From JACVRW01 sp040509755 (GTDB lineage Bacteria; Actinomycetota; Thermoleophilia; Solirubrobacterales; Thermoleophilaceae): a DNA stretch of 19,636 nucleotides. Made by a program: the position numbers and the translations under genes. The stretch's first letter is position 1, and each line of letters opens with the position of its first letter. The notes under the pieces were generated by a model. That model was not told the DNA's origin and did not search any database. It saw only the letters and a program-made list of their open reading frames with translations. This document shows, piece by piece, positions 1 through 6,553 of this stretch. The DNA lies in contig JBEVKF010000093.1 in the NCBI GenBank assembly GCA_040509755.1, positions 1-19,636 of the forward strand, in the 5' to 3' direction.

Positions 1-250
1 GCCTCGGCCGCCCTCGTGGAGAAGGGCAACTACCGCCACTTCATGGAGAAGGAGATCCACGCCCAGCCCGAGGGATGCCAGCGCACCATCGCGGCCTACG
101 TGGACGCGCTGACCGCCACCACCGCCATCCCGGGCGGGATCGACTTCAAGACCCTCGGCCGGATCCAGATCGTCGCCTGCGGCACCGCCTACATCGCCGG
201 CCTGCTGGGCAAGTACCTCATCGAGCAGCTGGCCGACCTCCCGGTCGACG
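1..250 (+). pseudogene. glmS: glmS fragment (glucosamine-6-phosphate synthase, internal part)
   Basis: The frame is open from the first base. It encodes about 83 residues typical of the linker and first sugar-isomerase (SIS) domain of glutamine-fructose-6-phosphate aminotransferase, including the NYRHFMEKEIHAQP segment and the IVACGTAYIAG loop. GlmS makes glucosamine-6-phosphate for cell-wall precursors. Similarity stops after LADLPVDV near base 250, where a normal GlmS continues with an E-[IV]-ASEFRYR-like stretch. From there the strand reads antisense to an araC fragment. The glutaminase domain lies outside the window, if it exists, and the rest of the isomerase half is absent. The wording of the segment resembles alphaproteobacterial GlmS as much as actinobacterial GlmS. 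It is therefore either a foreign fragment or an assembly join. Confidence 0.8.
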
Positions 251-564
251 TTTCTGGTTGTGAAGGAGCCGACGCTCTGGAGCCCGACCGAGAAGCAGAC
301 GTCGGCGACCGAGCGGTCGGTGTTGCGCAGCAGCGCCGCGGCGCGCTCCAGGCGGCGGGTGAGCAGGTACGCGCGGGGCGACTCGCCGAAGGCGCGGCGG
401 AACTCGCGGCTGAAGTGGGCGCGGGAAAGTCCGGCAGCGCCGGCCATGTCGTCGACGTCGATGTGCTCCGAATATCGGGCGTCGGCCAGGTCCTTCCCAC
501 GCAACAGGTGCCGCGCGGGCGGGACAAAGGCCACGGGCGGCCAGCGAGGGTGCGGCGTGCTCAT
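250..564 (-). pseudogene. AraC-family regulator, 3'-truncated
   Basis: Reading the minus strand from the ATG at 564 gives about 105 residues of an HTH-only AraC-type transcription factor. It starts MSTPHPRWPP, and the first helix-turn-helix is DVDDMAGAAGLSRAHFSREF. The FGESPRAYLL and RRLERAAALLR stretches follow, then the second helix-turn-helix beginning SVADVCFSVG and running to GSFTTR. Similarity ends at about base 250, short of the last 15-20 residues of the domain, where the sequence becomes antisense glmS. The frame stays open into the glmS fragment to the window edge, so a fused product is possible but would be nonsense. The family usually binds DNA as an activator. The target is unknown. 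Confidence 0.75.
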
Positions 565-650
565 TGTCCCGTGAAGCTTAGGTCGCGGCAACGTACGATG
601 GAGTAGCAAGCATTCGTGGGTCGCGGCTCTCGCTTTTCACGCGCGAGCGG
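565..650. other. Short gap upstream of the araC fragment
   Basis: No coding similarity is seen here. Reading leftward, a TAAGCT hexamer lies about 10 bases before the araC ATG and could be a -10 element, but no matching -35 was found. The gap also borders the decayed 3' end of the cyclase pseudogene. Confidence 0.3.
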
Positions 651-1660
651 TCGCGACGCGCGTGTCACCCGCAACTCCTGCTCGTCGTCCCGAGCGAGCG
701 TGTCTCGAATGCTGGTGGACTCGCTCGCTTGTGGATGGCCATACCGCGACGTCCGCGCCGATTAGCTCACATTGGCCGGTGTGTACGCCCGCGGTCACTT
801 GGAGGCCAGCTCGCCGGCCGCGGCCACAACGCCCTTCGCGGCGCGGATGGCGTCGGCGAGGTGGGCGAAGGTCGCCAGCAGGCCGTCGCCGGTCGACTTG
901 ACCACGCGGCCGCCAAAACGCGTGACCTGGTTGCCGGCGAGGGAGTCGTGGCGTTCCAGCAGCCGCCGCCATCGTTCGTCGCCAAGCAGCAAGGCGCGCT
1001 CGCTCGAGCCGACGATGTCGGTAAACAGCACCGTCGCGACGATGCGGTCCGGCTCGTGCCCTGCGCGCGTCCCTGTCAGAAACTCCTCGATCTCCCCGAG
1101 CACCGCGTCGGAGTCGCCGCTCCATGGCAGATAGTCACGCCCGTCCAGCTCGACAAGCGTGGCGCCGGGAACGTGTTCGGCCATACAGCGCGCGAACTCG
1201 ATTGGGTGCAACTCGTCGCGCCGGTGGAGAACGAGTGTCGGGGCCTCGATCTTCGGCAGCAGGGTTCGGACGTCGGTCTCTTTCAGGGCTCCGAAGGTGG
1301 CCTTCGCCATTGCTGGGCGTAGAGGACCAGTGCGCGCGTTCGCTCCGGGTGTCTCGTTGCGAACTCGATCGCCACCGGGCCGCCCTCTGAAGCACCAAAG
1401 AGTGCCGCCCGCTTAGAGCCGACCGCGTACATCACTGCCTCGACCTCGCGGGCGGGATCCTCGTGAGTCGGGGGACGTGGCACCGGGTCAGAGAGGCCAG
1501 TGCCCTGCTTGTCGAACAGGATCAGACGCGAAACGACGCGAGCCGACGCAACATTCGTGCGGCCTCGGGGATTTCCCAGACCAGCTTGCAATGAGAGGTG
1601 AAGGGTGGGACGAAGACGAGGTCGATCGGACCCTCCCCAACGACCTGGTAGGCGAGGCCG
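650..1660 (-). pseudogene. Alpha/beta hydrolase - class III adenylate cyclase fusion, decayed
   Basis: Translating leftward from about 1660 gives, across several frames, a protein of the actinobacterial type that joins an alpha/beta hydrolase to a class III nucleotide cyclase. Visible pieces are LAYQVVGEGPIDLVFVPP, then FDKQGTGLSDP, the nucleophile elbow FGASEGGP, PTLVLHRRDE and the tail EIEEFLTG. The cyclase start FTDIVGSSERA, the loop GRVVKSTGDGLLATF and the strand VTAGVHTGQCELIG follow. Frame breaks are seen near 1533 (one T missing would restore LASFSRLILFDK), near 1305, and near 798 (one G missing would restore GELGLQVTAG). About 70-80 residues of the hydrolase cap appear deleted after MAKATFGA, at about 1290. 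Sequence beyond about 740 is too scrambled to follow, and the N-terminus is cut at the junction with the next remnant. The gene cannot make a functional protein as written. Confidence 0.8.
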
Positions 1661-1982
1661 GGGTGCCCCTGCTGCTGGTGAACCTGATCAGGCTGCCGCC
1701 GTACGCGAAGACGATGATCCTCATGGGTCCAGAGCACATGACGCTTCCGCACGAGGAGGATCTCGACGCCGTGCGCGCCACGGCCGCGCGCGCGGCCGAG
1801 CTGGGCGTGCGCACCACGCACCTGGTGAAGGCGCTGCTCGAGGTGGCCAGCGAGCGCGACGCCGGGCTGATCGTGTTCGGGCCGCACATCGGCCGCGTGG
1901 GACGGATGCGCTTCGGCTGGGCCGCCCGGCCGACTTCGGCGAGAGGCCGGCTGCCTGGTGTGGATCGCCCCCCGACGGCTAG
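1660..1982 (+). pseudogene. Universal-stress-protein-like C-terminal remnant
   Basis: The plus strand encodes GVPLLLVNLIRLPPYAK, an EEDLDAVRATAARAAELGV helix and ALLEVASERDAGLIVFGP, a pattern typical of the second half of UspA-like alpha/beta proteins. The N-terminal half is missing, because the sequence begins abruptly at the junction with the hydrolase pseudogene. Two single-C insertions break the frame. One is near 1930 in cggccgact and the other is in the C6 run at 1968-1973. Removing both restores RFGWAARRLRREAGCLVWIAPDG and a stop at 1980-1982. That stop overlaps the stop of the convergent LLM gene by two bases. The family assignment is by pattern only. The decayed state is directly visible. 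Confidence 0.6.
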
Positions 1983-3040
1983 CGAAGGGCGGGCTCGAAC
2001 GCCGGCATCACGCGCTCGGCGACGAGGCGCAGCTGTCCGTTGATGTCCGGCACGCCCGGGACCTCCTCGCCGGAGAACAGCTTGACGAGCCCCGCGTCGG
2101 AGAGGGCGAGGATCATGTGATTGACCCCGGCCGGCTGGATGTCCGTCTTGATCTTCTCCACGACCTCCTCGGGGGTGCCCGCGAGCGAGAGCTTCTCAGC
2201 GTACTCCGGCTTGAACAGCTCCACGGCCTTGGCGATCTCACCCGCTCCGAGCGCCTCCACGACCGGCGCCAACTCGCCCGCGTCGATGCCGTGGCGGGCG
2301 AGCTGCTCCGCCGGCATCGAGGAGATGTAGAAGGCGACCAGGATGCGGGCCGCGTGCTTGGCCGCCGCCGAGTCCTCCGACACGACGGTCACGACCCAGG
2401 CGCCGAGGTCGAGCTCATGCCAGTCGCGTCCCGCCCGCTCAGCGCCCACGCGGACGTTCTCGGCCATGTAGTCATAGGCCTCGCGCGAGTAGGACAGCGC
2501 GTGATGGACGCCGTCGGTCAGCTCGCCGGCGGTTTGGAAGGAGCGCGGGCCCTTCATCGCGCCCATCTTGATTGGGATCCGCTCCTGCACCGGGCGGGCG
2601 AAGGTGTAGAGCCCGTTGTAGCGGAAGAAGTCGCCCTCGAATGTGATCGCGCCGTCGTCGAGGAACGTGCGCATGACGTGGATCGCCTCCTTCAGGCGCG
2701 AGAGCGGCTTCTGGCCCTGCCAGTCGATCCCGTACTGCGCGAGCAGCCCAAAGTTGCCGGTCGATACGAGCAGCTCCATGCGCCCGCCTGTCAGCTCGTC
2801 AAGCGTGGCGATCTGCTGGCAGATCAGCGTCGGCTCGCGCAGGAAGACGTGCGTGACGTTCGGCCCGAACCGGATGCGCTCGGTCTTGTCGGCGGCGGCA
2901 GCGAACACGACGTACGGATCCTTATGCCACGTTTCGTCGACCGAGTAGCACGCGTAGAAGCCGAGCTCGTCCGCCGTTCGGATCATGTCGATGGCGTCGT
3001 CGAGCGGGTAGTCCGGCAGCATGCAGTAGCTGAAGCGCAT
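1979..3040 (-). CDS. LLM-class F420/flavin-dependent oxidoreductase
   Basis: This 353-residue protein has the bacterial-luciferase-like (LLM) TIM-barrel signature of 5,10-methylene-tetrahydromethanopterin reductase-like enzymes. It starts MRFSYCMLPDYPLDDAIDMI, has the REPTLICQQIATLDELTGGR segment at about 68-87 followed by LLVSTGN, and a late SLAGTPEEVVEKI helix. Members transfer hydride with F420 or FMN in the cytosol. Which cofactor and substrate apply here cannot be read from sequence, though F420 is common in this lineage. The ATG at 3040 overlaps the stop of the 86-aa gene by one base (TAATG), so translation is probably coupled. It is the last gene of a four-gene operon beginning at 6064. 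Confidence 0.85.
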   Translation of the reverse strand: MRFSYCMLPDYPLDDAIDMIRTADELGFYACYSVDETWHKDPYVVFAAAADKTERIRFGPNVTHVFLREPTLICQQIATLDELTGGRMELLVSTGNFGLLAQYGIDWQGQKPLSRLKEAIHVMRTFLDDGAITFEGDFFRYNGLYTFARPVQERIPIKMGAMKGPRSFQTAGELTDGVHHALSYSREAYDYMAENVRVGAERAGRDWHELDLGAWVVTVVSEDSAAAKHAARILVAFYISSMPAEQLARHGIDAGELAPVVEALGAGEIAKAVELFKPEYAEKLSLAGTPEEVVEKIKTDIQPAGVNHMILALSDAGLVKLFSGEEVPGVPDINGQLRLVAERVMPAFEPALR

Positions 3041-3300
3041 TAGTGGCCCTCCTCCGGCATCGTTTCGGATTCTTCACCCGCGAGCAGCACGTCGTCGGCG
3101 AAATGGTCGTGCATCCAGTCCAGGTGGTCCCACCGGGCGTCCACGATGCGCTTCGTGTCCCATGCGGGCACGTCCTGCTGGCCGGTCAGCTCCATCAGCG
3201 CGGGATCAACCTCGTACACGTGCTCGAAGCGCATCACCACCCCGTCGGTGATCCGTTGCGGCTCGGGCGGCCTCTGGTCCCCCAGTCGGAAGATGCTCAC
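3040..3300 (-). CDS. Uncharacterised 86-aa protein in redox operon
   Basis: I do not recognise a family. The protein is acidic, soluble, and lacks a signal peptide, membrane segment or cysteines. It ends with a Trp/His/Asp-rich helix (ARWDHLDWMHDHFADD) and a Glu-rich tail. The GTG start at 3300-3298 overlaps the TGA of the FAD oxidase (GTGA), and its TAA overlaps the ATG of the LLM gene (TAATG). This double coupling argues strongly that it is a real gene made in step with its neighbours. It may be a small subunit or assembly partner of the FAD/Fe-S enzyme or the LLM protein. That role is inference from position. Confidence 0.75.
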   Translation of the reverse strand: MSIFRLGDQRPPEPQRITDGVVMRFEHVYEVDPALMELTGQQDVPAWDTKRIVDARWDHLDWMHDHFADDVLLAGEESETMPEEGH

Positions 3301-4820
3301 GTCAGGCTCTCCTCGTATGCCTCGTCGAGCGATTGCTTGCCCGGGTTCATGATGTTGTTGGGGTCAAGCGCGCGCTTGATCGCCTTGACGACCTCCCACG
3401 CGCTGCCCATTTCGGTCGGCACGAGCTCGGCGTCGCCCTCGCGGGTGGCGCCGTGGCACGCTGTGATCGATCCGCCGTACTTCAGGGTCACCTCTGAGAT
3501 CTCGCGCTTGCAGTTGACCCAACCCGCCCAGGTCTCGTCGTCGAGTCGCTCCTCCCAGATCCCGACGTCGATCTCCACGAGGTAGTCGCCCCAGGGCTTG
3601 TTCGGCCCGCTCGTGTAGGCGAACATCCCCCAGTCATCGAAGATGCCGTAGCGCTCGCGGTAGCGCGCGACGATCGCGTGCCACTCCTCGCGCACCTGCG
3701 GGAGCACCGAGTAGTTGAGCGCGGCGTCCTCGCAGTGCCAGGACATGATCACCGCCTGCCCCTCCTTGGAGCGGCCGTGGAGCGGCGTCGCGTAGCGGTC
3801 GTGCCGTGACGCCCAGTCGCCGGACGAGATCTCGTCGCCGAGGTACTTGCCGCCGCGACTGTGCCCGAGCTGCATGACGACCCTGGACGCCGGTTCGACC
3901 TCCGCGCGGCTGCCGTACATCGCGACGGCCACGACCGCGCGGACCGAGTCCGGCTGTGGGATGTAGGCCTCATCGTCGCGCCGCAGGTAGGCGATCTTCC
4001 ACTCGTCGAAGAGCACGACGCCGGCAAGCGTCGCCAGCCCCGCCTTCGTCAGGACGCCCACGGTCTCCCAGGCCTTCATGTAGTCGTCGAAGGCGAAGAA
4101 CGCGGCGAACTCGACCTCCGGGCGGGGCGCAAGCTCCAGCGTCGCTTCGGTGCAGATGCCGAGCGTCCCCTGGTGCCCGGTGAAGAGCTGCTTGAGGTTG
4201 AACGCGGTGGACGACTTGCGCAGCTTGCGGCCGCCGCCTTCGCCGATCTCCACGATGTCGCCTGTGGGCAGCACGATCTCCATCGAGATGACGTTGTCGC
4301 GGGTATGGCCGAAGCGCGAGCCCAGCAGCGACCATCCGCCGGTGCCGATCCGTCCGCCGACCAGTGAGCACGGATAGGAGGCGGGATCGTCGGGATAGAA
4401 GACGCCGTGCCGCTTCAGCTCCTCGTTCAGCTTGAGCATGTTGATGCCCGGTCCCACCGTGACGCTTCGATCCACGAGGTCGACCTCGTGGATCCCGTTC
4501 ATCAGCTTGACGTCGACGAGGATCCCTCCGCGAAGCGGTACCGCTCCGTCCGAGAGCCCGGTGCCCCCGGCTCGCGGCACGACGGGAATGAGCAGCCGGT
4601 TGGCGAGCTTGACGACCTCGGAGACCTCCTGCGCGGTGCGGGGCAGGACTGCCACGTCGGGCATGAACTCCGCCCACCGGTGAACCGGGAACGGCGCCGG
4701 GACGCGGGTGCGGTTCACGCGCGAGCTGAGGTTGGGCAGAACGCGGACGTCGTCGCCGATGATCGCCCGCAGCTCATCGACGACGCTGTCGTCGACGGCG
4801 CTCTTGAAGGCCACGCTCAT
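3297..4820 (-). CDS. FAD-linked oxidase, GlcD/2-hydroxyacid dehydrogenase type
   Basis: A 507-residue VAO/PCMH-fold flavoprotein. The FAD-binding domain (about 50-235) contains PRAGGTGLSDGAVPLRGGI at 82-100, SYPCSLVGGRIGTGGWSLLG at 148-167 and the HQGTLGICTEATLEL stretch. The C-terminal FAD-oxidase domain ends with the family hallmark LDPNNIMNPGK. Relatives oxidise D-lactate, glycolate or similar 2-hydroxyacids and hand electrons to an Fe-S partner. The exact substrate is unknown. The ATG at 4820 overlaps the TGA of the upstream Fe-S gene (ATGA), and the homology starts there. The frame is open much further upstream, to 5834, but that part is antisense-type composition over the Fe-S gene and is not used. 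The gene sits between its Fe-S partner and the 86-aa gene. Confidence 0.88.
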   Translation of the reverse strand: MSVAFKSAVDDSVVDELRAIIGDDVRVLPNLSSRVNRTRVPAPFPVHRWAEFMPDVAVLPRTAQEVSEVVKLANRLLIPVVPRAGGTGLSDGAVPLRGGILVDVKLMNGIHEVDLVDRSVTVGPGINMLKLNEELKRHGVFYPDDPASYPCSLVGGRIGTGGWSLLGSRFGHTRDNVISMEIVLPTGDIVEIGEGGGRKLRKSSTAFNLKQLFTGHQGTLGICTEATLELAPRPEVEFAAFFAFDDYMKAWETVGVLTKAGLATLAGVVLFDEWKIAYLRRDDEAYIPQPDSVRAVVAVAMYGSRAEVEPASRVVMQLGHSRGGKYLGDEISSGDWASRHDRYATPLHGRSKEGQAVIMSWHCEDAALNYSVLPQVREEWHAIVARYRERYGIFDDWGMFAYTSGPNKPWGDYLVEIDVGIWEERLDDETWAGWVNCKREISEVTLKYGGSITACHGATREGDAELVPTEMGSAWEVVKAIKRALDPNNIMNPGKQSLDEAYEESLT

Positions 4821-6064
4821 GCCCCGACCTCCGCCGGCGGCGCCTGCGCGTGTCCGCCGACCTCGATCCCCGCCGAGCGCGCGACGAGCTCGAAAAGGTC
4901 CATGACCTCGAGCGGCTGCTCGGCCGCTGCCCCTGCCTGCGACAGGGGCCGCTCGGACCACGGGCAGGCGCTGACCAGCGTGTCGACCTCGAGCTCCTGC
5001 GCACGAGCCACCCGCCGGCGGCTGATCTCCTCGGTGATCGCGGGCTTCTCGACCGGCAGGCCGCCGCCGCCGCCCGAGCAGTAGGACCACTGCGTCACGT
5101 GGTCCACGTCGTTGAACGTGATGCCTGGGACAGCCCGCAGCAGCTCGCGCGGGGCCTCGTGGACGCCCTTGCGCTTGTTCAGGCGGCACGGGTCGTGGTA
5201 GGTCACGGTCCGCTCCACAGGCTGGGTGAGCTGGATGCGGCCCTCCTTGACGAGGTCGTTGATCAGCTCGACGCCCAGCACGATCTCGAACTCGTACTCC
5301 TCTCTGAAGTAGCCCGGATAGTCCTCGGTGAAGGCGATGTAGTCGTGCGGGTCGGGAGCGATGATCCGCTTCGCTCCCACGGCGCGCCAGTCGGCGACAT
5401 TGTGGTCGGCGTGCCGGCGGGCGAGCTCGACGTAGCCCATCTCGGCGGCTGGCCCGCCGCAGCACCACTGCTCCCCCATGAGGCCGAACTCGACGCCCGC
5501 CCTCTGCAGCAGCTGGGCGAACGCGCGCGTATAAGACGTCCGGTAGAACGCGGCCTCGCAGTCGACGAAGAGGATCGTCTCGCCGCCCACCGGGATGTCG
5601 AGGCCTTCCGCCCAGTCGGCAACGTGTTCCTGGCTGACCGGCACCTCGCCCAGGACGGGCTCGTTGTGGCGCTCGGCGAGGCGCTCGTTCCACAGCTTCC
5701 AGCCCTCGCGCTCGTTGCCCGTCTCGACCATCAGTGCGCGCATCGCCTTGACGACGTCCACCGTGCGCGTGCGGTGCCGGTAGAAGTCGCCGGTGAAGAG
5801 CGTGTTTGGGCAACGCAGCTCGCACGCGCCGCATTGCGTGCAGTGCACGTAGTCGTCGGCGACATCCTCCACGCCGATAAGGCCCTTCTCCATCGCGACG
5901 ATGTTCGCGTGGAACGCCGTCGGGGTGTGGTTCTCGTTGCGCGTGACCTGCATTACGGGGCAGACCTCGCGGCAGAACTTATGCCCGGACGAGAAGCACC
6001 CGTACGCGTTGGTGCGCCACTGCTCGACGAACGCTTCGGTCAGGTGGCCATCGCCGTTCGCCAC
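4817..6064 (-). CDS. CCG-domain iron-sulfur protein (GlcF/HdrB-like)
   Basis: A 415-residue electron-transfer protein of the GlcF/LutA/HdrD type. The N-terminus has two ferredoxin-like motifs. The second is canonical (CTQCGACELRCP, Cys75/78/81/85). The first is unusual: Cys23, Cys31 and Cys35-Pro, with His28 where a cysteine is expected. Two CCG domains follow, the first with WCCGGP. The second has HDPC, then YCSGGGGG in place of CCG, and CPWS in place of CPxC. It probably accepts electrons from the FAD oxidase encoded just downstream and passes them to the respiratory chain. The start is GTG at 6064, supported by a strong purine-rich Shine-Dalgarno. It is the first gene of the operon. Confidence 0.88.
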   Translation of the reverse strand: MANGDGHLTEAFVEQWRTNAYGCFSSGHKFCREVCPVMQVTRNENHTPTAFHANIVAMEKGLIGVEDVADDYVHCTQCGACELRCPNTLFTGDFYRHRTRTVDVVKAMRALMVETGNEREGWKLWNERLAERHNEPVLGEVPVSQEHVADWAEGLDIPVGGETILFVDCEAAFYRTSYTRAFAQLLQRAGVEFGLMGEQWCCGGPAAEMGYVELARRHADHNVADWRAVGAKRIIAPDPHDYIAFTEDYPGYFREEYEFEIVLGVELINDLVKEGRIQLTQPVERTVTYHDPCRLNKRKGVHEAPRELLRAVPGITFNDVDHVTQWSYCSGGGGGLPVEKPAITEEISRRRVARAQELEVDTLVSACPWSERPLSQAGAAAEQPLEVMDLFELVARSAGIEVGGHAQAPPAEVGA

Positions 6065-6067
6065 GCT

Positions 6068-6078
6068 CTCCTCCTCTC
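6068..6078 (-). promoter_or_regulatory. Strong ribosome-binding site of the redox operon
   Basis: Read leftward, AGAGGAGGAGA ends a few bases before the GTG at 6064. This supports the GTG as the true start of the iron-sulfur gene and makes this the entry site for the four-gene translationally coupled operon. Confidence 0.7.
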
Positions 6079-6136
6079 GCGTCCTCTGTGCTCAGGATCG
6101 TACCCGTCGCCCCAAGCCGGATATCGCCGGCCGCAG

Positions 6137-6550
6137 CTACGCGCTCGCGACGTCGAGCGTGATGAGGCCGAGGTAGCCGTTTCCTCGTCTGAGAGTGTGA
6201 GCTCCAGATTGCGGTCGTAGATGCCGTCGCTGTCGTTGAACGAATCACGGCCGGTGGCGGACGCGTAGGCGTCGCCCTCGAAGACCTTGGCGTTGAAGTC
6301 GTCGTCGAAGTAAAACTGGGTCGTTAGCACGGTCTGCCGGTTCAGGTGAACCTTGGCATGGTGCACGGTCCGCGCGGGATACCAGCCGGGATAGACCGTC
6401 GTGAACCCGACGATGCCGTCCCGGTTCGTGACCTGGGCGCCGCGCAGGTAGGTCTCACCATCCTCGCCCCGAAGCCTGTAGCCGCCGGCCGCGTCGCAGT
6501 GCCAGACGTCGACGACGGCGTTGGCGATCGGCTCGCACGCCGCTGAAGCC
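6137..6550 (-). pseudogene. Intradiol (protocatechuate/catechol-type) dioxygenase remnant
   Basis: The minus strand encodes the core of an intradiol ring-cleavage dioxygenase, an Fe(III) enzyme that opens catecholic rings. Visible parts are ACEPIANAVVDVWHCDAAGG, TNRDGIVGFTTVYPGWYP, QFYFDDDFNAKVF, ASATGRDSFND and, after a frame change, GNGYLGLITLDVASA with a stop at 6137. Three defects are visible. The N-terminal part that normally carries the TEGPYY motif is missing. The iron-ligand motif, normally HxH, reads RTVHHAKVH, so one residue is missing. One G is missing near 6183, where GGG would restore SDEGNGYLGL. Its 5' end abuts the stop of the secreted-protein gene at 6554. Confidence 0.82.
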
Positions 6551-6553
6551 GCG

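Noticed and set aside
1958..3043. Long plus-strand ORF opposite the LLM gene
   Set aside because: It is an antisense shadow caused by high GC and has low-complexity charged composition.
4821..5834. Long upstream extension of the FAD-oxidase frame
   Set aside because: It is Arg/Ala-rich out-of-frame reading of the iron-sulfur gene. Homology and the ATGA overlap place the start at 4820.
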